In this document: one piece after another, positions 27,269-35,614 of the stretch
Numbering within the stretch: position 1 is the first letter of the stretch
Layout: every line of letters begins with the position of its first letter
Source of the DNA: an uncultured Poribacteria bacterium
GTDB taxonomy: Bacteria; Poribacteria; WGA-4E; WGA-3G
Direction: 5' to 3'
NCBI GenBank assembly: GCA_951828515.1
Contig: OX639992.1
Coordinates: forward strand, 1,602,439 to 1,666,438
Length of the DNA stretch: 64,000 nt
Notes under the pieces: generated by a model
Told to the model about the DNA's origin: nothing
Databases searched by the model: none
Seen by the model: the letters and a program-made list of their open reading frames with translations, nothing else
Program-made: the position numbers and the translations under genes

Positions 27269-28372
27269 ATGGATATACAGCATATACCCGTTTTATGTGA
27301 TAAAGTAATTGGCTTTCTCAGACCAAAACCGGAAGGTGTTTACATAGATGGCACTGTCGGATTAGGAGGGCATAGTGCCGCTATTTTAGAGACTTCTGCA
27401 CCGAACGGGCGTGTGATCGGAATTGATTTAGATGTTGAGGCTCTCACTGTCGCAAAAGACAGATTACACGCTTTCGGGGAGCGTTATTCTCTGATTAACG
27501 GTAATTTTGCTGAGATAGATGTCTTATTGGAAACCAGACACTCGGTTCATGCCGTAGACGGCATTCTGCTTGACTTAGGGGTGTCTTCCCTGCAATTGGA
27601 CGCACCACACCGAGGTTTCAGTTTTAACCACACCGGTCCGTTAGATATGCGTATGAATAGCAGTCAGCAGTCAGTATTGTCCCGCAGGTTTCCCACACGC
27701 GGCTTGCGTCGTAGTCAGCAAGAGAGGCTATCGGTTTCCATCAGCGATCAACCGTCAGCGAAAGCCGCAAGCGTAACCGAGCGATCTTCATTACCATCTA
27801 CCTCTTTACTGACGGCTGAAAGCCAACAGCCGAGAGCCTCCCTTACAGCCATGCAGGTAGTCAACAACAGCCCAATGGATACCCTCGTTGATATTTTCAA
27901 ACGGTATGGCGAAGAGCGATTCGCGAAACGGATTGCCCATCGGATTATTCAGGCGAGACGCGAAACACCGATAGAAACCACAACACAGCTCGCAGAGATT
28001 GTCAAGCGAGCCGTCCCGAAGGGCGTATCCAAAATCCATCCTGCGACTCGTGTCTTTCAAGCACTTCGCATTCATATCAACGCCGAATTGGAAAATCTTG
28101 CGATGGGTTTGGACGCTGCGATACAACTTTTGAAACCGAAGGGTTGTCTGTGTGTAATCACATTCCATTCACTTGAAGATAGAATAGTCAAACACTGTTT
28201 CCAAACATGTGCGCGGGCGTGCGTCTGTCCACCAAAAACGCCCATCTGTATTTGTGAACACACGGCATCCGTGGAAATTCTCACGAAGCGTCCTATATTA
28301 CCAGATGCGGCTGAAGTTCAACATAACCCGCGAGCGCGGAGTGCTAAATTGCGCGTTGCTCGCAAATTGTAG
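27269..28372 (+). CDS. rsmH: 16S rRNA m4C1402 methyltransferase RsmH (MraW) with repeat-derived insert
   Basis: 367 residues; the family is about 310. It N4-methylates C1402 of 16S rRNA using SAM. Motifs: HIPVLCDKVI (5-14), the SAM-binding DGTVGLGGHSA (27-37), LDLGVSSLQLD (101-111), GPLDMRM (123-129), YGEERFAKRIA, and near the C-terminus CVITFHSLEDRIVKHCF and NPRARSAKLR. Between LDMRMN and LTAMQVVN sits an extra 61 residues (about 131-191) coded by a TCAGC-type repeat (27659-27841). Without them the length is normal. The insert follows motif residues that pack near the SAM site, so it must be tolerated as a surface loop if the enzyme works. Confidence 0.92.
   Translation: MDIQHIPVLCDKVIGFLRPKPEGVYIDGTVGLGGHSAAILETSAPNGRVIGIDLDVEALTVAKDRLHAFGERYSLINGNFAEIDVLLETRHSVHAVDGILLDLGVSSLQLDAPHRGFSFNHTGPLDMRMNSSQQSVLSRRFPTRGLRRSQQERLSVSISDQPSAKAASVTERSSLPSTSLLTAESQQPRASLTAMQVVNNSPMDTLVDIFKRYGEERFAKRIAHRIIQARRETPIETTTQLAEIVKRAVPKGVSKIHPATRVFQALRIHINAELENLAMGLDAAIQLLKPKGCLCVITFHSLEDRIVKHCFQTCARACVCPPKTPICICEHTASVEILTKRPILPDAAEVQHNPRARSAKLRVARKL
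27659..27841. repeat. TCAGC-type repeat inserted in frame in rsmH
   Basis: About 183 nt (61 codons, no stop). The left end is AGCAGTCAGCAGTCAG. Internal pieces include GTAGTCAGCAAGAGAGGC and CATCAGCGATCAACCGTC. The right end is ACTGACGGCTGAAAGCC and AACAGCCGAGAGCC. These are the same units that fill the gaps between the dcw genes. Confidence 0.8.
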
Positions 28373-28463
28373 GGCAAGATGCCTTTATTCTCCGCCCTAT
28401 GCAAGAAAAACGATTTTCTAACTATTAAATCTGGTCACCGTTCCTATTCAAGCCTATAGAGGT

Positions 28464-28493
28464 TTGCGGGACAATGAATTTTACAATTATAAT
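28464..28493 (+). promoter_or_regulatory. Possible sigma-70-type promoter before ftsL
   Basis: TTGCGG (28464-28469), 18 nt, TATAAT (28488-28493). The -10 is perfect, the -35 is weak. It would give ftsL and ftsI a second transcription start inside the 256-nt rsmH-ftsL gap. Confidence 0.4.
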
Positions 28494-28628
28494 GTATCTT
28501 AAATACAGTATTCAACGTTTAAAAAAATGAACTCTCGCCACCTAATGAATACGCGTGGAAAAGTTGTAAAAGGACGTAGGGTCGAAGCGTAGCGTCCGTC
28601 CTCGAACTCCGTTTAGATAGTTAAATAA

Positions 28629-28955
28629 ATGCAAACATTACATAATAGTCATTCGACACGTATTACGAATACAGAAGCCCCAAAACCGAAAAAGAGATTT
28701 CCGTTAGCGTATATTGTTCTGGTGCTATCTTTCTGTACTTTCGCTGGCAGCATCTGGTTCTCATCTTATGCCAAGAAAGTTGCTTTGCAACGACAACCGA
28801 CTTACGAGAGACAGAAGCGTCAAGTTCAGGACGAAATTCATCGACTTGAATTGAAAGAATCAACCTTAACGGGTGTGCAAAGGATTCGTCAAATCGCGAG
28901 TGAGCTCGGAATGGTTGAACCCACCGAAGCCTCGCAGGTAGTCTGGGACAAATAA
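28629..28955 (+). CDS. ftsL: Cell division protein FtsL-like
   Basis: 108 residues: a basic N-terminal cytoplasmic tail (about 1-26), one membrane helix (about 29-48, YIVLVLSFCTFAGSIWF), then a periplasmic coiled coil (about 55-85). It ends with the FtsL-like signature RIRQIASELGMVEP. It bridges FtsQ and FtsB with the septal synthase. Recognition rests on topology, the C-terminal motif and its place between rsmH and ftsI, because the family is poorly conserved. No FtsB candidate is in the window. Confidence 0.85.
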   Translation: MQTLHNSHSTRITNTEAPKPKKRFPLAYIVLVLSFCTFAGSIWFSSYAKKVALQRQPTYERQKRQVQDEIHRLELKESTLTGVQRIRQIASELGMVEPTEASQVVWDK

Positions 28956-29039
28956 TTGAGTCTTTTAGCGTCAAGGTGCCCTTTTACTCCACTGGAAGGT
29001 AATCAATTTACATTTTTAAATTAATTGGACAGGAAAAAC

Positions 29040-30860
29040 ATGAAAAACAATTCGCATTTATCTATTCGTCGACTGGTTTTCGTGCTTATTATACTACAGG
29101 TGGGTTTCCTGTTATTGGTTGGTAAACTGTTCAAAGTACAGATCTCCAGCGATGTCGCACGTCAGGGACCGACTGGACACCCTTGGAACTCCACGCGCAC
29201 CGCAACGATAAAACGCGGCAAAATTTTGGACAGACACGGGAATGTTTTAGCCCTGAGTCGTCACAGCCTCTCCGTCTACGCTGATCCGATATATATGAAG
29301 ACCGATCCGCGTGAAGTCGCTCGTAGGCTTGCCCCGGTTCTGGATGTTCCAGAATCTGACTTGCTTACCCAACTCCGCCGAAAGGATAAGCGGTTTGTAT
29401 GGCTCAAAAAGGATATAGATTACGAGTTGCTCGACGAGATTCGAGCAATTGAGAAAGACATCCGTGGCATAAAGCACGAAGTTGAACAGCAACGCACCTA
29501 TCCGAAAGGGAAACTTGCGGCTCAAGTCATTGGACATATAAACGATCAGAATATGGGTGAGGGAATTGAGTATCAGTACAACAATTATCTCTTGAGCGCG
29601 AGGCAGCGACAAGCGGCGCGGCGGGCAGAAACCGCCCGTAATGAACCCATAAACTTGTTAACCAACGGGGATTCTACTGACGATTATGGATATAGTGTCG
29701 TCCTAACGCTTGATGAATATATTCAGTACGTCGCCGAGAAAGAGTTAGCAGCAGCATGCCGAAAATGGAACTCACCACGCGGGACAGTCATCGTCTTAGC
29801 ATCAAAAACCGCAGAGGTATTGGCACTTGCAAGCTACCCCTCATACAATTTGAATCATTACACACTCGGAAGCGAACAAGCAAAAAGGAATCTTGGTGTT
29901 TGGTTTGCGTATGAACCGGGTTCAATTTTCAAAATTGTTGCATCTTCCGCTGTCCTGAACGAGGGCATTATGAGCCCTGAGTCAACGGTTTTTTGTGAGA
30001 ATGGACGGTACCGACTCTCAAATGGTAGGATCATCCGCGACGTATCTGGAAAAGGATGGCTCACCTTAGAACAAGTCCTCCACAAATCGAGTAATATCGG
30101 TATGATTAAAGTTGTGAAGGAATTGGGACATAAGAACTTTAGTGCTTACATTGAAAAGTACGGCTTTGGGAGAGCAACAGGCGTAGACTTGCCTTATGAA
30201 CACAGCGGAAGTCTTTATGCCGTAAAGAACTGGGATACTCACTCCCTTGGTGCCGTTCCCTTTGGGCAAGGGATTATGGTGACCCCTCTTCAGATGGTGA
30301 GTGCGTTAAACGTCCTCGCGAACGGCGGGAAACTCCTCCGCCCATTTATGACCCGGGAAATTCGGGATAGTAGTGGAAAGGTTATTGAAAAGAAATATCC
30401 CATTGAAGTTCGACAGGTAATCCGCCCGACAGTAGCGAAACAGATGACAGAGATACTTGTCGGTGTGGTTGAAGGTGGTAGTGGCAGGCGGGCACGAGTT
30501 GAAGGGTATCGCGTGGCAGGAAAAACAGGAACAGCCCAAAAAGCCGAAAAACATGGCAGAGGCTACGCAGGAAAAGAGATCATGTCCTTTATGGGGTTCC
30601 TACCAGCGGAGAATCCTATGGTATCAATAATCGTCATGCTCGATGAACCGAGAGGTGCACGCTTCAGTGGGCAAATCGCCGGACCTCTTTTTCAGCAAGT
30701 CGCCGCCCAAACAATGCAATACTTGAAACAAACTGAGTTTTTCGGACCCCAACTTCAAAAGTCCCCCGAATTTTCGCCTGTTGTGACAAAACAATCACCG
30801 ACGGGTACGACGCAAGCCTATAAACGCTTAGGGGACAATGTGAAAGGAGAGGGGCTGTGA
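29040..30860 (+). CDS. ftsI: Septal peptidoglycan transpeptidase FtsI (PBP3-type)
   Basis: 606 residues. One N-terminal membrane anchor (about 12-32), a pedestal domain, then the transpeptidase domain. Active-site serine motif SIFK (S about 295), SSN near residue 355, KTGT near 495. It crosslinks septal peptidoglycan in the periplasm. ATG 29040 is preferred over TTG 29025 because AGGA lies 5 nt upstream. Its stop overlaps the murE start (GTGA), so the two are coupled. Confidence 0.95.
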   Translation: MKNNSHLSIRRLVFVLIILQVGFLLLVGKLFKVQISSDVARQGPTGHPWNSTRTATIKRGKILDRHGNVLALSRHSLSVYADPIYMKTDPREVARRLAPVLDVPESDLLTQLRRKDKRFVWLKKDIDYELLDEIRAIEKDIRGIKHEVEQQRTYPKGKLAAQVIGHINDQNMGEGIEYQYNNYLLSARQRQAARRAETARNEPINLLTNGDSTDDYGYSVVLTLDEYIQYVAEKELAAACRKWNSPRGTVIVLASKTAEVLALASYPSYNLNHYTLGSEQAKRNLGVWFAYEPGSIFKIVASSAVLNEGIMSPESTVFCENGRYRLSNGRIIRDVSGKGWLTLEQVLHKSSNIGMIKVVKELGHKNFSAYIEKYGFGRATGVDLPYEHSGSLYAVKNWDTHSLGAVPFGQGIMVTPLQMVSALNVLANGGKLLRPFMTREIRDSSGKVIEKKYPIEVRQVIRPTVAKQMTEILVGVVEGGSGRRARVEGYRVAGKTGTAQKAEKHGRGYAGKEIMSFMGFLPAENPMVSIIVMLDEPRGARFSGQIAGPLFQQVAAQTMQYLKQTEFFGPQLQKSPEFSPVVTKQSPTGTTQAYKRLGDNVKGEGL

Positions 30861-32341
30861 AGCTTCATGAACTGCTCCGCGGACTTAACATTACCACAAG
30901 TTCTGGATCACTGGATATTGATATTACTGGTGTTGTCAGCGACAATCGGAAAGTTAAACTCGGTAATGCTTTTGTCTGTTATCAAGGCATCAGTGTGGAT
31001 AGCCACACCTTCATTCCAGATGCACTTCAAAAAGGAGCAGCAGTTGTCATTGGTGAAAAACCGATAACAACTATAGAGACACACGGAAAGCCGATTACCT
31101 ATGTGCAAGTCCCCTGCGGGCGCCGAGCGATCTCCTTAATTGCCGCCAATTGGCACGGAAACCCCGCAAAACGTCTTAAACTCATCGGTATTACAGGCAC
31201 TAACGGTAAAACTTCAACAGCACACCTCATACATGCCATACTCAAGGCAAGCGGACGGAAAACAGCACTTATTGGAACAGTCGGACACCAGTACACAAAC
31301 GCCCAAGGTAAAGATAAAACACTCCCTGCTTCTCTCACAACTCCCGATGCTTTCGCACTCCATTCTCTTTTCCAGCAGTTTACTGAAGACGGCGTAGAAT
31401 ACGTTACGATGGAGACCTCCTCACAAGGGTTAGCACTACAGCGACTCGCAGGGCTGACCTTCGATACCGCTGTTTTTACCAACTTTACCCAGGACCACCT
31501 TGATTACCATCAAACGATGGAAGCATATTTAAAGGCGAAACTGATGTTGTTCGAGCAACTTGATAAGACAGGAGTTGCGATCTTGAACAGCGACTCACCA
31601 GTAGCGGAGCATATTGTTGACGCTTGCAAGGTTTCGGGGTTACAAACCCCTCCTACGATGTACGGACTCGGTGAAAAAGCGGATCTATATGCCGAGGATA
31701 TTAATTTTTCTCATAATCGATTGGCGTTTACAGCGGCTACACCAGGCGGACGAATCCCCGTCAAGTTACGATTACTCGGAGAATATAACCTTTACAACGC
31801 CCTTGCCGCTATTGCTGTTGGGTTTCGTTACGATTGCCCGATCTCAGCAATTCAGGAAGGTCTTGCCACTACCGTCGTTCCCGGTCGGTTTGAACTTATT
31901 GACCAAGGACAGGACTTCGCTGTCATCGTTGACTATGCCCATACACCCGATGGTTTAGAAAATGTACTGACTGCTGCTAAGCGCGTTGCTGAACGTAATT
32001 TGATTTGCGTTTTCGGATGCGGTGGCGATAGGGATAATGGAAAGCGTCCTAAGATGGGGAATATTTCCGCCCAAATTGCGGATTATAGCGTGATTACTTC
32101 CGACAATCCGCGCACCGAAGACCCTGATGACATCATCACGCAAATTGTGTCAAATTTACCACATGACACCAAATATATGTGTATTTCAGAGAGACGCGAC
32201 GCCATCCATCACGCAATCGCGATGGCAAAATCCGGTGATGTTGTTGTAATCGCGGGTAAAGGACATGAGGATTATCAGGAAATTCATGGCAAAAGATTTC
32301 CATTTGATGATAGGGTTATCGCTTCAGATTTTTTAGGGTAG
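30857..32341 (+). CDS. murE: UDP-MurNAc-tripeptide synthetase (meso-DAP type)
   Basis: 494 residues. ATP-dependent addition of the third stem-peptide residue in the cytoplasm. ATP motif GTNGKTSTAH (about 112-121), central TNFTQDHLDYH, and the motif DNPRTEDPD (about 416-424), whose DNPR points to meso-diaminopimelate as substrate. Start GTG 30857 overlaps the ftsI stop. A short hairpin repeat lies inside the gene (31631-31656) and adds about five residues (GLQTPPT) in a loop. Confidence 0.95.
   Translation: MKLHELLRGLNITTSSGSLDIDITGVVSDNRKVKLGNAFVCYQGISVDSHTFIPDALQKGAAVVIGEKPITTIETHGKPITYVQVPCGRRAISLIAANWHGNPAKRLKLIGITGTNGKTSTAHLIHAILKASGRKTALIGTVGHQYTNAQGKDKTLPASLTTPDAFALHSLFQQFTEDGVEYVTMETSSQGLALQRLAGLTFDTAVFTNFTQDHLDYHQTMEAYLKAKLMLFEQLDKTGVAILNSDSPVAEHIVDACKVSGLQTPPTMYGLGEKADLYAEDINFSHNRLAFTAATPGGRIPVKLRLLGEYNLYNALAAIAVGFRYDCPISAIQEGLATTVVPGRFELIDQGQDFAVIVDYAHTPDGLENVLTAAKRVAERNLICVFGCGGDRDNGKRPKMGNISAQIADYSVITSDNPRTEDPDDIITQIVSNLPHDTKYMCISERRDAIHHAIAMAKSGDVVVIAGKGHEDYQEIHGKRFPFDDRVIASDFLG
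31631..31656 (+). repeat. Hairpin repeat inside murE
   Basis: CGGGGTTACAAACCCCTCCT within murE closely matches the unit of the tandem array at 48381-48635 (CGGGGTTAGAAACCCCTCCT). It stays in frame and encodes GLQTPPT between two normal MurE strands. Confidence 0.65.
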
Positions 32342-32412
32342 CCATCAGCCATCAGCAGTCAGCGGTCAGCAAGAAAGCCTCTTTGCTGACCGCTGAAAGC
32401 CGACAGCCATTA
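32342..32412. repeat. TCAGC-type interspersed repeat (murE-hydrolase gap)
   Basis: It begins directly after the murE stop: CATCAGCCATCAGCAGTC. It contains a long perfect stem, CAGCGGTCAGCAAG pairing with TTGCTGACCGCTG, and ends GACAGCCATT 7 nt before the hydrolase start codon. Strong RNA hairpin expected. Confidence 0.8.
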
Positions 32413-32418
32413 AAAAAC

Positions 32419-33174
32419 ATGCAAAATACGGAGATTAACGGTCTGAAGATCGCATATCAGGTTGCTGGAGAGGGCGACGTAGTTCTCCTGCTGCATGGCT
32501 GGGGTGGGGAAGCTGCAAGTTTTCAACCGGTTTTTGAGTGGCTCGCACACTCTCATAAAGTCTACGCACTTGATTTGCCTGGGTTCGGTAAGAGTCAGGT
32601 TCCACCTACCGCGTGGAATACCTCCAACTATGCGCAGTTCGTTATAGCGTTTCTGGAGAAGTTTCGCATTCGGAAGGCTCACTTCATTGGTCACTCCTTT
32701 GGCGGTAGAATTTCTATTATCGTTTCAGCGGAATACCCCGAAAAAGTCGATAAACTTATCTTGGTTGACAGCGCGGGTATCAAACCGCGTCGAACCACAA
32801 AATACTATCTTCGCGTAGGTTTAGCAAAAATCGGTAAATCGCTCCGTCGATGCGGGAAATATGGTACTCTCATCGCAGACGCGGTATCTGTACGCGCCGG
32901 CTCCAAAGACTATCAGAATGCTGGAGATATGCGTGCCACACTGGTCAAAGTCGTGAACCAAGATCTGCGCTCGCTCTTGCCTCGAATAACCGCATCAACA
33001 CTGCTAATCTGGGGGGAAGACGACAAGGATACCCCCGTGTCCTTCGGGCAAATTATGGAGAAAGAAATACCTGACGCAGGATTAGTTGTCCTAAAGGAAG
33101 CGGGGCATTTTTCATACCTCGATCAATTTCCGCAGTTTTGTCGAATTGTCGCAAGTTTTTTAAACATCGGTTAA
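32419..33174 (+). CDS. Alpha/beta hydrolase inserted in the dcw cluster
   Basis: 251 residues with an alpha/beta hydrolase fold. Oxyanion-region motif LLHGWGG (about 25-31), nucleophile elbow GHSFGG (serine near 93), acid in WGEDDKDTP, and the histidine in EAGHFSYLDQFP near the C-terminus. The triad is complete. The start is taken as ATG 32419 because everything upstream is repeat sequence. Substrate unknown. Its position between murE and murF is unusual and may mean a role in envelope lipid or cell-wall metabolism (inference), or simple insertion. Confidence 0.85.
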   Translation: MQNTEINGLKIAYQVAGEGDVVLLLHGWGGEAASFQPVFEWLAHSHKVYALDLPGFGKSQVPPTAWNTSNYAQFVIAFLEKFRIRKAHFIGHSFGGRISIIVSAEYPEKVDKLILVDSAGIKPRRTTKYYLRVGLAKIGKSLRRCGKYGTLIADAVSVRAGSKDYQNAGDMRATLVKVVNQDLRSLLPRITASTLLIWGEDDKDTPVSFGQIMEKEIPDAGLVVLKEAGHFSYLDQFPQFCRIVASFLNIG

Positions 33175-33264
33175 GTCCGACCCACTCTGGATCATGAGAG
33201 GCTTCTTCGTGGAAATCATAGGAGATCGCACCGAGAACTACTGCGGCATGAAATTAGGTTCTCC

Positions 33265-33383
33265 TTATAGTAAAACCCATAATTAAGTTTACACTCTGTA
33301 ATGCGGCGAGGTTAGGAAACCTCGCCAGCAATGTGGGGTTTGTGTTTTCAAGAGCGTGCAAGTATTTTCGGGCTTTACTATAA
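33265..33383. repeat. MITE-like element A, copy 3
   Basis: About 119 bp with ends TTATAGTAAAACCC and GGGCTTTACTATAA and the standard core hairpin. It is followed after 53 bp by copy 4 in the same orientation. Confidence 0.87.
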
Positions 33384-33436
33384 ATGGCATAATTTGTCTT
33401 TGCTTTACATTCGGAGTAGGGACCACAGTGAATAAC

Positions 33437-33554
33437 TATAGTAAAACCCATAATTAAGTTTACACTCTGTAATGCGGCGAGGTTAGGAAACCTCGCCAGC
33501 AATGTGGGGTTTTGTGTTTTCGAGAGTGTGCAAGTATTTTCGGGCTTTACTATA
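33437..33554. repeat. MITE-like element A, copy 4 (abuts murF)
   Basis: Near-identical to copy 3. The right end lies 7 nt before the first murF ATG. The frame of murF is open through the element and would add a peptide ending FSGFTIKK. Confidence 0.87.
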
Positions 33555-33560
33555 AAAAAA

Positions 33561-35216
33561 ATGGAAATGATGAGTATTATATTTTTTTATTTCGCGACGC
33601 TAACCTGTTTAGTCAGAGCTGTTATCAGGACTACGCGCGGACTCCATATCCTCCAACTCGATGGCTATAAGACGGGTCGGTACCTGAAGTGGATGCGTCA
33701 GCACCTGAGGAATTGTTTTGAAACTAAAGAAATCCTCATCATTGGTGGGATTCTCATCCTGACAGCGTTCTACCCACAATATAGCGATACGTGGCTATTT
33801 CCTGTGCTGTGCTTGGCTTGGGGAGGTTTCCAAATCTACATGAGCACGCAAGGGAAAAAAGTTGAAGCAAAAAAGCCGCTCGTTTACACAGCACGCGCGA
33901 AACGGGTGTTTGGACTCTCAATCTGCTTACTCGTTGGCATCGCGACAACACTCGTGTTGATAGCAAAAACGAGTCCGTGGCGAATTGCTATCTTCCTCTT
34001 TAGCGAAATAACCGTCGTTAATTTAACGATTGCTAATCTTCTTATCTACCCTTTGGAACGGACGATAAATGGGGCGTATCTCCTCTCAGCAAAAAAACGA
34101 ATCAAGACGTTCCAGCCCAAAGTTATCGGGATTACAGGAAGTTACGGCAAGACGAGTACCAAGTATATCCTACATCAGATTTTGTCCGAAAAATTTAATA
34201 CCTTGATGACACCCGATAGTTACAATACACCCATGGGTATTTGCAAGGTCATCCGCGGGGAACTTACCGCCGAACATGAGATCTTTATCGTTGAAATGGG
34301 GGCTTACAAACGTGGTGACATTCGAGAGTTGTGTAACTTAGCATCCCCCCAAATCGGCATTCTCACGGCTGTTGGCCCTCAACACTTAGAACGATTCAAA
34401 AGCATAGAGAATATTGCCAAAACGAAATATGAGTTGATTGAGTCCCTCCCATCGGGTGGGCTCGCAATCTTCAATTGCGACAATGAAATCTGTGCTGGAC
34501 TCGCCAATAAACGGGAGAAAGATGGCAATCCAGTGCGTCGGTACGCGACAGAACCCTTTCCTGTCGCCTCAGCTTCGGAGCATGTCGAGCTAACTGCCAC
34601 GAACATTCAACACACCGACGCAGGTCTTACTTTCACAATACACACATCTGTCGGTACCGCAGAAATTCGGACCCCTCTTTTGGGCAGACACAACGTATCT
34701 AACATCCTCGCTGCAACGGCAGTCTCAATAGAGTGTGGAATGACGCTTGAGGAGATTCGGGTAGCAATCGCTAACGTTGTTCCAGTCCCACACCGCTTGC
34801 AATTGACCGCCAGCGAAGGCAGCGTAACCATCATTGACGATAGTTTCAACTCGAATCCGGTCGGTGCGAAAGCGGCACTTGAAGTCCTCACCGAGATCCA
34901 AGGTGGTAAAAAAGTGTTAGTAACACCTGGGATGGTAGAACTCGGCGAAAGGGAATACGAAGAAAATAAGCGTCTCGGAGAACACGCAGCCGATGTCTGT
35001 GATTTGGTCATTTTGGTGGGTCCCAAGCGGACTACCCCGATTTTAGACGGTTTGAAGGCCGTCCAATATCCAAACCAACAAATCATTGTCGCACTCAACC
35101 TCGAAGAAGTTAAACAACATTTAGCAACACAAGTGCAAGCCGGTGATGTTGTCCTTTTTGAAAACGACCTCCCGGACACCTACAACGAGGAACAGCAGTC
35201 GGTTCTCCATCAGTAA
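33561..35216 (+). CDS. murF: MurF-type ligase with N-terminal membrane domain
   Basis: 551 residues. The first about 180 residues hold about five membrane segments and the motif LQLDGYKTGRYLKWM in place of the usual MurF uridine-binding domain. The Mur ligase core follows: ATP motif GSYGKTSTK, HLERF and DDSFNSNPVGA, which is typical of MurF (addition of D-Ala-D-Ala). A membrane-anchored MurF-like architecture is known from several phyla but little studied. The start is uncertain: ATG codons at 33561, 33567 and 33570 are possible, and the MITE immediately upstream is in frame. It is followed by ddl, which makes its dipeptide substrate. Confidence 0.82.
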   Translation: MEMMSIIFFYFATLTCLVRAVIRTTRGLHILQLDGYKTGRYLKWMRQHLRNCFETKEILIIGGILILTAFYPQYSDTWLFPVLCLAWGGFQIYMSTQGKKVEAKKPLVYTARAKRVFGLSICLLVGIATTLVLIAKTSPWRIAIFLFSEITVVNLTIANLLIYPLERTINGAYLLSAKKRIKTFQPKVIGITGSYGKTSTKYILHQILSEKFNTLMTPDSYNTPMGICKVIRGELTAEHEIFIVEMGAYKRGDIRELCNLASPQIGILTAVGPQHLERFKSIENIAKTKYELIESLPSGGLAIFNCDNEICAGLANKREKDGNPVRRYATEPFPVASASEHVELTATNIQHTDAGLTFTIHTSVGTAEIRTPLLGRHNVSNILAATAVSIECGMTLEEIRVAIANVVPVPHRLQLTASEGSVTIIDDSFNSNPVGAKAALEVLTEIQGGKKVLVTPGMVELGEREYEENKRLGEHAADVCDLVILVGPKRTTPILDGLKAVQYPNQQIIVALNLEEVKQHLATQVQAGDVVLFENDLPDTYNEEQQSVLHQ

Positions 35217-35614
35217 TCAGCAGTCAGCAAAGAAGGGGCGGCCACAAGGGCAGCCCCTACGATGGTTTTCGATAAAAAAATGTCAAAACACAATGTAGCC
35301 GTTGTGTAGGACCTATCAAACTCTCAATTTTCGGCAAGTGTGCAAACTGGAAAGTTTGCCCTACAAAAACCTTTTCTTGATGAGTTTGTGCCTGACTTCC
35401 TGCTTCAACGTCCACTGCCTCCAAACGAGGTCTTATCGAAACTCCACAGGCGTTTTACTTCTCCTCGCAACTCGTGGCGAAGTTTAAGGGGGTTGGGTTT
35501 TCTATACAAGTCTTGACTGGGGTCGGGCTTTTGTAAAAGCCACATTGGTAATTCCAAGTCAATTTTCACGTGATATTGTAATCATACAATTTTTGATGAA
35601 AGAAGTCAACAAAA
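35217..35614. repeat. Repeat-filled gap murF-ddl
   Basis: 398 nt without a gene. The first about 55 nt are TCAGC units (TAATCAGCAGTCAGC) joined to the hairpin GGGGCGGCCACAAGGGCAGC plus CCCTACG. At about 35339-35365 another hairpin, GCAAACTGGAAAGTTTGC followed by CCTAC, resembles the other CCTAC-tailed hairpins of the window. No clear promoter was seen; TGATATTGTAATCAT near 35570 is a weak candidate for ddl. Confidence 0.5.
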
